DNA from: Massilia mucilaginosa
GTDB taxonomy: Bacteria; Pseudomonadota; Gammaproteobacteria; Burkholderiales; Burkholderiaceae_D
Assembly (NCBI RefSeq): GCF_011682145.1
Contig: NZ_WHJH01000004.1
Coordinates: 219,976-283,975 of the forward strand
Length of the DNA: 64,000 bases
Reading direction: 5' to 3'
Shown here: in pieces, positions 16,780 through 25,432 of the stretch
Layout: each line of letters starts with the position of its first letter
Position numbering within the stretch: position 1 is the stretch's first letter
The notes under the pieces: generated by a model
The model's input: the letters and a program-made list of their open reading frames with translations, nothing else
What the model was told of the DNA's origin: nothing
The model's database searches: none
Program-made: the position numbers and the translations under genes

Positions 16780-19700
16780 ATGACTATCCAGAACCAATCC
16801 ACCCGCCTGTTGCAGCGACTTTGCCTCCCGTTGCTGCTGGCCTTCGCCGGAATCCATAGCGTCCATGCAGCGCCGGCTTCCCCTCAGGTGGTGGCCGGCC
16901 AGGCCACGTTTTCGCAGCAGGGCAATGTATTTTCGATTACGAACGCGCCCAACACCATCATCAACTGGCAGAGTTTTTCGGTGGGTGCGGGCGACATCAC
17001 GCGCTTCATCCAGCAGGACGCCAGCAGCGCGGTGCTCAACCGCATCGTCGGGCAGGACCCGAGCCGCATCCTCGGCGCCTTGCAGTCGAACGGGCAGGTG
17101 TTCCTGATTAACCCGAACGGCATCCTGTTCGGGCGCGATGCGCGCATCGATGTCAACGGCCTGACCGCGTCCACGCTCAACATGAGCAATGCCGACTTCC
17201 TGGCGGGCAAGCGCAACTTTAGCGGGCCGGCCAGCGCCGGCAGCGTCGTCAACCAGGGGTCGATCACCACTCCGTCGGGCGGCAAGGTGTTCTTGATCGC
17301 GCCGAATGTCGAGAACAGCGGCATCATCACTTCGCCGCAGGGCGACGTGGTGCTGGCGGCCGGGCACAGCGTGCAACTGGTCGATTCGAGCAATCCCGAC
17401 TTGCACGTGGTGGTATCGAGCCCGGCCAATGCCGCCCTGAACCTGGGGCAGCTGATTGCGCACGGCGGCAAGATCGGCATCTACGGCGCGCTGGTCAAAC
17501 AGCGCGGGCTGGTCAGCGCCGACAGCGCGCGCGTCGGCGAGAACGGCAAGATCGTGTTCAAGGCCAGCGCCGACGCCCAGCTCGAAGCGGGCAGCGTGAG
17601 CAGCGCCACCGGCGCCGGCAAAGGCGGCGAGATCAGCGTGCAGGGCGAACGCGTCGGCTTGATGGGCGACGCCCGCATCGACGCCAGCGGCGTGGCCGGT
17701 GGCGGCACGGTGCTGGTCGGCGGCGGCTGGCAGGGCCGGAATGCGCTGGTGCGCAATGCGCAGCAGACCGTGATGGGCAAGGCGGCCTCGATCCGCGCCG
17801 ACGCCACCGAGAGCGGCGACGGCGGTACCGTGGTGCTGTGGTCAAGCGGCGCCACGCGCGCCTTCGGCAGCATTGCGGCCCGGGGCCGCGGCGGCAGGGG
17901 CGGGCTGGTCGAGACCTCGGGACACTACCTGAACGTGGAAGGCATCCGGGTCGACACCGGCGCGCGCGGCACCTGGCTGCTCGATCCCTTCGATATCACC
18001 ATCGGCGGCACCGGCAGCGACGTGCTGGCCGACTTCGATCAATTCAGCGATGCCCCGGATGACGGCGTGTCGCTGCTCAACGTCGCGGTGCTCAACAACG
18101 CCGCACTATCCGCCGACATCGTGATCCAGGCCTCGAACGATGTGCTGATCAGCGAAGCCATCACGCGCGCACCCGGCGCCGCCGGCAGCCTGTCTATCCA
18201 GGCGGGCAACAACATCACGGTCGACGCCGACGTCTCGACCGCCGGCAGGCCGATGACGCTGAGCGCCGATGTGTTGGCCAAGGGCGTTGGCACCATCTAC
18301 GTCAACAAGGCGCTGACCACCGGCGGCCGAAATATGACGCTCAACGGAGCCAACATCATGTTCACCCCCGGCGCGCTGGCCAACAGCGGCGTGGGCGACA
18401 TGACGTTCAACGCCGTGAACGTGTTCCAGCTGTCGGCCGGCGCCGCCCTGAAAAGCGGCGGCATGGTCACGATCGGGGCCAGCCAGATGGGCCTGCTGGG
18501 CGCGGTCGGACCGGCGCAGTTCCAGCAGAACCCCTCGGTGACCTTGCGCCCGTCGACCTACGGAGGCGATATCGCCATCGCGGCCGGCGAAATCGTGCCC
18601 GGCAGCGTGACGCTGGCGCCGGCGCAACTGGCCGCCATCGAGGCGCAGGCGCTGATCATCGGCGGCAATCAGTATGCCGGCAAGATCGTGGTCAACTCGG
18701 CGCTGGGAGGCGCTGGCGGAGCGCTGAAAGCCAATTATCTGCTCATGAGCGGCCAGGGCGGCATCGTCCTCAACGCGCCGGTCACGATCGCCGGCGGGAT
18801 GCAGGTGGACGCGGCGAGCATCGTCAACACCAGCGCGGCGCCGATCAAGGCCGGCTCGCTCTCGCTCATTACCAAACAGGGAGCCGGCACATCCGCCACG
18901 CCGCTGTACACCCAGACGGCCCTTTTGGACGGCAGTAATACCGTCGAGAATGGCAGCGCGCCGCTCAATATCAGCAACAGCGGCACCCTTGCGCTCGGCA
19001 ACCTGAGCCAGAGCGGCGGCAACAACAAAGGCGCCATCATCGTCGCCAACAAGGGCGGCATGACTTTGCCGGACGGTAAGTCGGTCACCACCCTGGGCGG
19101 CGCCGTCAATCTGTCGACCCAGAGCCCGCTGGCCATCAATGGCAGCATCGACTCCCAAGGCGGCGCCATCGCGCTGCAAGCGGGCAACGGCGGCGAACTG
19201 GGCATCGGGCCGCAGGGCTCTGTCACGTCCGGCGCCGGCAATATGTCGCTGGTGGGTGGGTCGATTGTGAACAAGGGCAGCGTCAGCGCGACGTCCGGCA
19301 ATATTTCGCTGAGTACGCCGGCACTCAGCGGCAACGGCACCATCGGCAGCGCCAGCGGTACCGTCACCGGCCTGCCCGACATGTCGACGACCTTGCCGGC
19401 CTGCGTCGCCGCGCCAGGCAAGAATGGTTGCGCACAGGTGCTGGCGAACGCGTTTGCGGCCTGCGTCGCCGATCCGGCTGGCGCTTACTGCGCGGCGATC
19501 CTGCCGTCGCTGGACGCCTGTAGCGCCAATCCCGGCAAGCCCGGCTGCAGCGCGGTGCTGCCATCGCTGAGCGCCTGCGTCGCCGCCCCGTCCATGGGCG
19601 GCTGCGACGTCGTGTTGCCGTCGGTCGCTGTCTGCGTGCTTGGTCCCACCGCGCCAGGCTGCTCCGCTGTGCTGCCGGCACTGAGCGCCTGCGTCGCCAA

Positions 19701-21000
19701 TCCCGCAACAGCAGGCTGCGGCGCCGTCCTGCCGACCCTGGCCGCTTGCAGCGCCGCGCCAGCGACGGCCGGTTGCAGCGTGGTGCTGCCGACCCTGTCC
19801 CAGTGCAGCGTGAATCCGACCCAGCCCGGCTGCGCGCAAGTGCTGCCGAGCCTGAATGCCTGCGTTGCCGCGCCGTCGACCAGCGGTTGCGCGGTGGTGC
19901 TGCCAACCCTGGGCGCCTGCCTGACGACGCCGTCGCGCGCCGGTTGCGCGGCGGTCCTGCCGACCCTGTCCGCCTGCGTGGCCAGCCCGACCCAGGCCGG
20001 CTGCAACGTGGTGCTGCCATCGCTGGCGGCGTGCAGCGCCAGTCCAGGTTTACCGGGCTGCGCCGTGGTGCTGCCGGGCGTGGCCCAATGCGTGGCCGCG
20101 CCCACCCAGGCCGGGTGCGCAGTCGTGCTGCCGACCCTGACCCAGTGCATTTCCTCGACCAGCCTGCCCGGCTGCGGCGTGGTCCTGCCGGCGCTGAGCC
20201 GCTGCGTCGCCAACCCGGCCACGCCGGGCTGCGCGGTGGTGCTGCCGTCGCTGAGCCAGTGCGTGGCCAATCCGGGCGCCAGCGGGTGCGTGGTGGTGCT
20301 GCCGACCCTGGCCCAATGCGCGGCGAATGCCGCCGTGCCGGGTTGTAACGTGGTCTTGCCGACCCTGAACCAGTGCGTCGGCAATGTCGGCTTGCCGGGC
20401 TGCGGCGCGGTCTTGCCGAGTCTGCAGAGCTGCGTGGCCAATCCTGGCGCGCTCGGTTGCTCGGTGGTCTTGCCGACCCTGGCCCAGTGCAGCGTGACGC
20501 CGTCGCTGGCGGCCTGCAACGTGGTCTTGCCGAGCGTGGCGCAGTGCAGCGCCGCACCTGGCCTGGCCGGTTGCGGCGCGGTCCTGCCGGCGCTGGCGCA
20601 GTGCGTTGCCACGCCATCGGCACCGGGTTGCGCAGTGGTGCTGCCGCGCCTGAGCCAGTGCGAGGCGACGCCAACCGCGGCCGGTTGCAGCGCCGTGCTG
20701 CCGACCCTGTCCCAGTGCACCGGCAGTCCGAGCCTGCAAGGGTGCGCCGTGGTGCTGCCGCCGGTGAGCGCCTGCGTGGCCAATCCGACGGCGCCCGGCT
20801 GCACGGTGGTGGCGCCCCCGCAGCAACTGGCCGACAGCACGCTCAATGAAGTGGTCGTCAACACGGTCAACGCCGTCAACAGCGTGACGACGGCCACCGC
20901 AGAAAAACCGGCAATCAAGGACGATGGCGTGAAAACCGTCGCGACGAGTAATGTTAAAGGAGACGCGAGTGAACTGCGCAAAAAGACGTATTGCAATTAA
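16780..21000 (+). CDS. TpsA exoprotein: hemagglutinin-like protein with 25 Cys-rich repeats
   Basis: The protein is 1406 aa. A signal peptide (to ~31, HAAPASPQ) is followed by the TPS secretion domain (~35-280), with FLINPNGILFGRDARIDVNGL (NPNGI at 111-115). A beta-helix-forming region rich in NxG/SG turns continues to ~865. Residues 875-1350 are 25 tandem units of 19 residues, consensus C-V-A-x-P-x3-GC-x-VVLP-x-L-x-x, giving 50 cysteines in C-x8-C pairs. A 56-residue tail ends KKTYCN. The N-terminal part says it is secreted by the adjacent TpsB. Cysteines are rare in TPS exoproteins; here they are almost confined to the repeats. The ATG at 16780 has AAGGTGA upstream; a GTG at 16771 is an alternative. 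Confidence 0.93.
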   Translation: MTIQNQSTRLLQRLCLPLLLAFAGIHSVHAAPASPQVVAGQATFSQQGNVFSITNAPNTIINWQSFSVGAGDITRFIQQDASSAVLNRIVGQDPSRILGALQSNGQVFLINPNGILFGRDARIDVNGLTASTLNMSNADFLAGKRNFSGPASAGSVVNQGSITTPSGGKVFLIAPNVENSGIITSPQGDVVLAAGHSVQLVDSSNPDLHVVVSSPANAALNLGQLIAHGGKIGIYGALVKQRGLVSADSARVGENGKIVFKASADAQLEAGSVSSATGAGKGGEISVQGERVGLMGDARIDASGVAGGGTVLVGGGWQGRNALVRNAQQTVMGKAASIRADATESGDGGTVVLWSSGATRAFGSIAARGRGGRGGLVETSGHYLNVEGIRVDTGARGTWLLDPFDITIGGTGSDVLADFDQFSDAPDDGVSLLNVAVLNNAALSADIVIQASNDVLISEAITRAPGAAGSLSIQAGNNITVDADVSTAGRPMTLSADVLAKGVGTIYVNKALTTGGRNMTLNGANIMFTPGALANSGVGDMTFNAVNVFQLSAGAALKSGGMVTIGASQMGLLGAVGPAQFQQNPSVTLRPSTYGGDIAIAAGEIVPGSVTLAPAQLAAIEAQALIIGGNQYAGKIVVNSALGGAGGALKANYLLMSGQGGIVLNAPVTIAGGMQVDAASIVNTSAAPIKAGSLSLITKQGAGTSATPLYTQTALLDGSNTVENGSAPLNISNSGTLALGNLSQSGGNNKGAIIVANKGGMTLPDGKSVTTLGGAVNLSTQSPLAINGSIDSQGGAIALQAGNGGELGIGPQGSVTSGAGNMSLVGGSIVNKGSVSATSGNISLSTPALSGNGTIGSASGTVTGLPDMSTTLPACVAAPGKNGCAQVLANAFAACVADPAGAYCAAILPSLDACSANPGKPGCSAVLPSLSACVAAPSMGGCDVVLPSVAVCVLGPTAPGCSAVLPALSACVANPATAGCGAVLPTLAACSAAPATAGCSVVLPTLSQCSVNPTQPGCAQVLPSLNACVAAPSTSGCAVVLPTLGACLTTPSRAGCAAVLPTLSACVASPTQAGCNVVLPSLAACSASPGLPGCAVVLPGVAQCVAAPTQAGCAVVLPTLTQCISSTSLPGCGVVLPALSRCVANPATPGCAVVLPSLSQCVANPGASGCVVVLPTLAQCAANAAVPGCNVVLPTLNQCVGNVGLPGCGAVLPSLQSCVANPGALGCSVVLPTLAQCSVTPSLAACNVVLPSVAQCSAAPGLAGCGAVLPALAQCVATPSAPGCAVVLPRLSQCEATPTAAGCSAVLPTLSQCTGSPSLQGCAVVLPPVSACVANPTAPGCTVVAPPQQLADSTLNEVVVNTVNAVNSVTTATAEKPAIKDDGVKTVATSNVKGDASELRKKTYCN
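19402..20829 (+). repeat. 25 tandem 57-bp coding repeats in the tpsA gene
   Basis: The period is 57 bp (19 codons); the first unit is one codon longer. The most constant parts are the codons for GC..VLP and the cysteine 19 residues later. Several units are nearly identical at DNA level and others have drifted, which points to growth by slippage or unequal recombination and then divergence. Unit 14 lacks the first Pro and unit 20 has Ala-Cys in place of Gly-Cys; cysteines are kept in all units. Confidence 0.95.
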
Positions 21001-21715
21001 GGCGCTCGCGGGTGTCTTGCTGGCGGGGTCGTTCGGGATGGCGTGGGCGGCGCAGGTGGCCGGCACCATCGTCAACCTGAGCGGGCCGCTGATGGTCAAG
21101 AAGGCCGACGGCAGCGTGAAGGTGCTGGGTGTCAAATCCGAAGTGGAGCAGGGCGATACGCTGGTGTCCGAAAAGAACACCTACGCCCAGATCCGCTTCA
21201 TCGACAACAGCGAAATCACCTTGCGGCCGGGGACCACCTTCAAGATCGAGGCCTTCGCTTATGAGACCGGCAAGCCGGAAGCCGACAGCGCCAGTTTCAG
21301 CCTGCTCCAGGGCGGGCTGCGCTCGCTGACCGGGCTGCTGGGCAAGCGCAACAAGGAGAAGTTCCAGCTCAAGACGCCCACCGCCACCATCGGCATTCGC
21401 GGCACGACCTTTGTTGCGCAGTATGTGCCGCCGCTGACGCGCTCGCCGGTGCCGCAGCCGGTCGCCAACTCACTCTCGCCCGGCTTGCACGTGTTCGTGA
21501 TTGACGGGGCGATCATGTTGAACAATGCCGGCGGCAGCACGAATTTTTCGGCTGGCCAGTTCGGATTCACGCCGAACATGCAAACGCCGGCGCTGAGCGT
21601 GCCGAGCAATCCTGGCCTCAAGTTCACTCCGCCGCCGATGTTCAGCATCCCGACGGTGTTGACTACCGCCACCGGCCTGGCCAAGCCGCAGACGGTCGAC
21701 TGCGAGGTACGCTAG
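20969..21715 (+). CDS. FecR-domain periplasmic protein
   Basis: The 248-aa protein has a signal peptide (about 28 residues, GSFGMAWAAQVAG). A FecR domain follows (~30-150): VKSEVEQGDTLVSEKNTYAQIRFIDNSEITLRPGT, then LLQGGLRSLTG and TPTATIGIRGT. Free-standing FecR-domain proteins of this kind are periplasmic or surface-associated; the domain is best known from FecR sigma-factor regulators, but no TonB receptor or ECF sigma gene is nearby. The GTG at 20969 is preferred because AAAGGAG precedes it; the ATG at 20951 precedes the Shine-Dalgarno site. Either start overlaps the end of tpsA, so the two are translationally coupled. Confidence 0.87.
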   Translation: MNCAKRRIAIKALAGVLLAGSFGMAWAAQVAGTIVNLSGPLMVKKADGSVKVLGVKSEVEQGDTLVSEKNTYAQIRFIDNSEITLRPGTTFKIEAFAYETGKPEADSASFSLLQGGLRSLTGLLGKRNKEKFQLKTPTATIGIRGTTFVAQYVPPLTRSPVPQPVANSLSPGLHVFVIDGAIMLNNAGGSTNFSAGQFGFTPNMQTPALSVPSNPGLKFTPPPMFSIPTVLTTATGLAKPQTVDCEVR

Positions 21716-22614
21716 CGCGCAGCGCCCGGCTGCTGGCTGCGCAGGCGCTCCATGTTGTAGGCGCGCGCGGCCGGCATTTCCTGTTCCGAGTACAGGCCGC
21801 GCAGCAGGCTTTCCATATCGCTGCCCGGCTTCACGGCGGCGAGGAAGGCGGCGCTGCGCTGTTCCCAGTCCGATTGCACCTGTTCCGTGTCCTGCAATTG
21901 CTGCGCGCGCTCGGCCCCGAGCACCTGCTGGCGCAAGGCGGCCACCTTCGCTTCGGGCGTCCCGGTGCTGCGCAGCGCGGCCACATCGGCGCGCAGACGG
22001 TCGAGCGCGGGGTCCGCCGCCAGTGCACTGTGCGGCTCGGGCGCGCCCGGGCGCGTGGCGGCCAGGTCGGCGCGCATCTGTTTCTCTTCTTTCCCATACA
22101 TTGACGCGGCCAGCCGCTCGCCGAAGTGCCCGATGCGCAGGGCATGCAGCTGCTCCAGCGCCTGCTCGGGCGTGAGCGCGGCATCAAGGCGCTGGCGTTC
22201 GCCCAGCTGCGTTTCGAGCTCGCGGTAGGCCACGTAGTTGCGCAGCAGTTGCGCCAGCTCGGGCGCCGCATCGGGCGGCAGGCCGGCCGCCAGCTCCTGT
22301 TCAAGCTTGTCCATCTCGGCGCGGCCGGGATGGCGCGGCAGGCTCGCCAGCAGCACGTCGAGCAGGATGCTGGTGCGTTCGTCGATGGCCAGCTTGCCGT
22401 CGGCGCCGAGTCGGAACGAGGGCGCGCGACCCGGCTGGTCCGGCATCGCGCCGAAGAGCGCGCTGGTCTCGGCCAGCAACGCAAAGCTGCGTTCGACCGC
22501 CTGCCCGGTGCGCTGTTCGGGCGTGGCGGGGGCGTCGGGGACGGGGGCGCGGTACAGCAGCGCGCCGGCGATCAGCACGGCCGCGATGCCGGCCAGCGGT
22601 CCCTTGATGCTCAT
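21712..22614 (-). CDS. Lipase chaperone (Lif/LipB-like), motif-poor
   Basis: The 300-aa protein has an N-terminal membrane anchor (~7-22) and a Pro/Ala linker, then an extended helical body with SFRLGADGKLAIDERTSILL and many heptad-like segments. This fits the lipase-specific foldase (Lif) plan: tethered in the inner membrane, embracing the lipase in the periplasm. The Lif signature RxxFDY(F/C)L(S/T)A is degenerate: the matching position reads RTSILLDVLLASL. The operon position with a lipase and a foldase supports the call. Its start overlaps the stop of the PPIase gene (4 bp), and its stop shares a CTAG with the convergent FecR gene. Confidence 0.72.
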   Translation of the reverse strand: MSIKGPLAGIAAVLIAGALLYRAPVPDAPATPEQRTGQAVERSFALLAETSALFGAMPDQPGRAPSFRLGADGKLAIDERTSILLDVLLASLPRHPGRAEMDKLEQELAAGLPPDAAPELAQLLRNYVAYRELETQLGERQRLDAALTPEQALEQLHALRIGHFGERLAASMYGKEEKQMRADLAATRPGAPEPHSALAADPALDRLRADVAALRSTGTPEAKVAALRQQVLGAERAQQLQDTEQVQSDWEQRSAAFLAAVKPGSDMESLLRGLYSEQEMPAARAYNMERLRSQQPGAAR

Positions 22615-23483
22615 CTGACGGACTCCGGCGGCGCCACGCGCCCGGCCGTGAGCCGGATGGCGGCGCCCGTCTTGAGCGCTTCGATGCGCTGGCCGAGCCG
22701 TTCCTGCATGATCCGGGTGCGCAAGCCGAGCCGCAGTTCGGCCAGTGCCGGCTTGGGCATCTGCCTGGTGGCGATCAGTTGCACGACTTGCGAGCCGCCC
22801 TGCGGCAGCGGGCGTTCGATGGCTTGGCCCGCACGCATGCCGGCCACTTGCTGCGCCAGGGCGCTATCCATCTGGGCCGCCATCAGCCAGCCTGGCGCGG
22901 GCGGATTGGGCGCGCTTGAATAGCGCCTGGCAACCTGCGCAAAGCGCTTGCCCGCGCGCAGTGCGGCCAGCGCGGCGCGTGCCTGCGCGGGACCGGCCAC
23001 ATCGAGCGTGGCCAGCTGGAACTGGCGCTCGTTTGGCACGCCCTGGTAGCGCTGCGCGATCTCGTCTTCGGTCACCGGAATGGTGGACAGCAGGTGCCGC
23101 ACCAGATCGCGCTGCAGCAGCGTTTTGTAGGCCAGCTCCGCTTCGGCCACCAGCTCGGGCGACTCGTGCAGCTTCAGTTTGACCGCTTCCTGCGCCATCA
23201 GTTCCATGGTCACCAGTTCGCCCAGCAGTGCGTTGCGGTCGAGCGCGGCGCGGGCGTCGCTGCGCGCCTGGCGGTCTTGCGCGCTTTCTTCATCGAAGGG
23301 ATTGGCACGGCCGGCGTTGGCGTCGACGAGCGCGTCGAGCAAGGCTGTACGAACCGGCTGGTCGCCGACCAGCGCGACGATACTCGACGCAGTGTCCGGA
23401 GGCGCGGCGTGCGCCCCCGTCAACGCCAGCAGCAGGACCAGACAGTGGCGGCGCAAAACGGCCGATGTGCGGTAAAAATCCAT
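22611..23483 (-). CDS. Periplasmic parvulin-type peptidyl-prolyl isomerase
   Basis: The 290-aa protein has a signal peptide (to about ALTGAHA) and a SurA/PpiC-like N-terminal helical domain (DEESAQDRQARSDARAALDRNALLGELVTMELMAQEA). A parvulin domain follows (~150-260: RQFQLATLDVAGPAQARAALAALRAGKRFAQVARRYSS), with ERPLPQGGSQVVQLI closing it. It is likely a periplasmic foldase. It lies between the lipase and the Lif-like gene, so the lipase is its probable client. It overlaps the Lif gene by ATGA. Confidence 0.85.
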   Translation of the reverse strand: MDFYRTSAVLRRHCLVLLLALTGAHAAPPDTASSIVALVGDQPVRTALLDALVDANAGRANPFDEESAQDRQARSDARAALDRNALLGELVTMELMAQEAVKLKLHESPELVAEAELAYKTLLQRDLVRHLLSTIPVTEDEIAQRYQGVPNERQFQLATLDVAGPAQARAALAALRAGKRFAQVARRYSSAPNPPAPGWLMAAQMDSALAQQVAGMRAGQAIERPLPQGGSQVVQLIATRQMPKPALAELRLGLRTRIMQERLGQRIEALKTGAAIRLTAGRVAPPESVR

Positions 23484-23510
23484 GGCTGATCCTTGTCCTG
23501 GTTGCTTGTA

Positions 23511-24158
23511 TTACGGCAGTTGCGCGCGGACCTGGTTGTAGACGCTGGTGTCGGTCAGCATCGCAATGTGGCCGACACTGGCGGTCTGCACGCTGGTGCC
23601 GCACTGCGCATTACTCGCCGGCAGGATCACGCCATCGTTGGCCGACCACAGCGAGCGGTCGCAACCGGCGCCGGCCAGCTGGGTGATGAACGACGAGCCG
23701 GGCCGCATGTCGAAGCATGCCGGCGAATAGCAACCGTAGGCGCTGGTGGTGCCCTTGTGCGGCGTGCCCAGGGTGATGAAGCGGCGCATGCCGGCCTGGC
23801 CGCCGAGCTTGGCGCGCTGCCAGCGCACCACCAGTCCGCCGTTCGAATGGGCGATCACGCTGACCGGCTGGTTGCCGTTGCTGGCGCGGACGCTGTTGAT
23901 GAAGGTGTTGAGCGAGGCGGCGCTGGTGCGGTCGCTGCTCGTCAGGGAGCTGTAGTTGAAGCCGTACAGCTTCGCGCGCGGATAGCCGCTGGCCGTAAAG
24001 CGCATGAGCATGGCGTCGAAGTTGGACGACGAGCCGCTGTAGCCGTGCACGAAAATGATCGGTTCCTGGGCCGCGGCCGCGCCGGACAGTCCGAGTCCCG
24101 CTGCGAACAAACCGAGGGCGAGTGCGGACCTTGCGGCCTGGGTGAATGCGTGTCGCAT
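23511..24158 (-). CDS. Secreted triacylglycerol lipase, alpha/beta hydrolase
   Basis: The 215-aa protein has a signal peptide (to ~31, SGAAAAQ), then PIIFVHGYSGSSSNF (oxyanion-hole region). The nucleophile Ser105 is in AHSNGG, the acid Asp175 in SANDGVILP and the base His197 in VGHIAML. Four cysteines (143, 148, 166, 186) may form two disulfides. The small size and the AHSxG motif resemble the Bacillus-type small lipases (class 2) more than the Pseudomonas/Burkholderia lipases that normally need Lif. The ATG at 24158 follows AAAGGAG; longer frames lack a signal peptide. Confidence 0.88.
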   Translation of the reverse strand: MRHAFTQAARSALALGLFAAGLGLSGAAAAQEPIIFVHGYSGSSSNFDAMLMRFTASGYPRAKLYGFNYSSLTSSDRTSAASLNTFINSVRASNGNQPVSVIAHSNGGLVVRWQRAKLGGQAGMRRFITLGTPHKGTTSAYGCYSPACFDMRPGSSFITQLAGAGCDRSLWSANDGVILPASNAQCGTSVQTASVGHIAMLTDTSVYNQVRAQLP

Positions 24159-24398
24159 GAGTGTCTCCTTTAGTTGTGGACAACCACTATATGCGTGGCG
24201 GTCAGGCCGGGCAGTCGCCGGACAGGCCAATTCGCTCGCTTTCCGGGCCATGCGGGGCGGCTGTGGCGCCGATGACAACAAACTGAAGGAGTTGTTTTCG
24301 TGACAATGGGTTCATAGTATGATGCGAGCAGGGCGGCACAGCGCCAAGGCGTGGCCGCAGCCGTTTTCGCGGGCCAGAAAGACGAGGTTCCCATTTCC

Positions 24399-25418
24399 GT
24401 GACGATATCCAGACCGACCGTGTCCGCAGCATGGGTAAAAGGGATCGTCGAGATGATCGGCGCGCTCGGTCTTGAGCCGCTGTCATTGCTGGAGGAAGCC
24501 GGCTTGCCGCTGGACGAGCTGGACGATCCCGACGGCCGCTTCGACAGCGCCGCCGTCTCGGCCCTGTGGTCGCTGGCGGCGCAGCAGTCGGGCCACCCGC
24601 ATCTGGGCCTGGCACTCGAAGGCGCCGCCAAGCCGGCCTGCTTCGGCGCGGCCTTGCATGTGATGATGTCCAGCCCCGACCTCGATGCCGCCGTGCGCCG
24701 CATGGCGCAGTACGTGCCGATCATCAGCAGCGCGGCCACGGTGGAACTGGCATTCGACAGCCAGGGTTGCAGCCTGACCCTGGCGCTGGGCGAGGACGTG
24801 CCCGGCGAACGCTACGATTTCGCACTGCTCATGTTTACCAATCTGTGCCGCTGGATGACTGGACGCGAGCTGCGCCCGCAGTCGGTCGACCTGGCGCACG
24901 CGCGGCCGGCCAACCTGCTGCCGTACCTGGCGGCGTTCGGCTGTCCCTGCCATTTCGGCACGAGGCACTATCGCCTGTGTTTTTCACAGGCCGATCTGGG
25001 GCTGGCGCTGATGACCGGCAATCCGCTGCTGACCGAACTGCACGAGCGCTTCGCCGACGAGCGCCTGGCGCGCCTGGGCGACGCCCGCACCACGCGGCGC
25101 GTGCGCGAGCTGGTGATGGCGTGCCTGGCCGACGGCGAACCGGCGCGCGGCGACGTGGCCAGGGCGCTGTGCATGAGCGAGCGCACCTTGCACCGGCGCC
25201 TGCAGGACGAGGGGACCTCGTATGTGCAGCTGGTCGACGCGGTGCGGCGCGAGCAGGCCGCGCATTATCTGGATCAGACCAGTTTGTGCTTTACCGAGAT
25301 CAGTTTCCGGCTCGGCTTCGCCAACCAGGGCACCTTGTTCAGGGCGTGCAAGCGCTGGTTCAATGTGTCGCCGGGGCGCTACCGCGAGCGCCTTCGGGCG
25401 CGGGTGGAAAGCGGTTGA
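24399..25418 (+). CDS. AraC-family transcriptional regulator
   Basis: The protein is about 339 aa from the GTG at 24399 (355 aa if the GTG at 24351 is used). An N-terminal Arabinose_bd-type sensor domain (~25-200) contains LEPLSLLEEAGLPLDELDDPDGRFD and FGAALHVMMSSPDLDAAVRRMAQYVPII. The C-terminal HTH_18 domain (~245-330) has RALCMSERTLHRRLQDEGTSY and SLCFTEISFRLGFANQGTLFRACKRWF. This OruR/ArgR-like subgroup often activates a divergent neighbour; the lipase operon is divergent from it over ~240 bp and is the likely target. The chosen start has GAGG 11 nt upstream; the true start is uncertain. Confidence 0.88.
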   Translation: MTISRPTVSAAWVKGIVEMIGALGLEPLSLLEEAGLPLDELDDPDGRFDSAAVSALWSLAAQQSGHPHLGLALEGAAKPACFGAALHVMMSSPDLDAAVRRMAQYVPIISSAATVELAFDSQGCSLTLALGEDVPGERYDFALLMFTNLCRWMTGRELRPQSVDLAHARPANLLPYLAAFGCPCHFGTRHYRLCFSQADLGLALMTGNPLLTELHERFADERLARLGDARTTRRVRELVMACLADGEPARGDVARALCMSERTLHRRLQDEGTSYVQLVDAVRREQAAHYLDQTSLCFTEISFRLGFANQGTLFRACKRWFNVSPGRYRERLRARVESG

Positions 25419-25432
25419 CGCCACGGCGGCGT

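Noticed and set aside
19402..20829. Regular repeats that could suggest a CRISPR array
   Set aside because: Units are head-to-tail, 57 bp, in frame and all coding; there are no unique spacers or cas genes.
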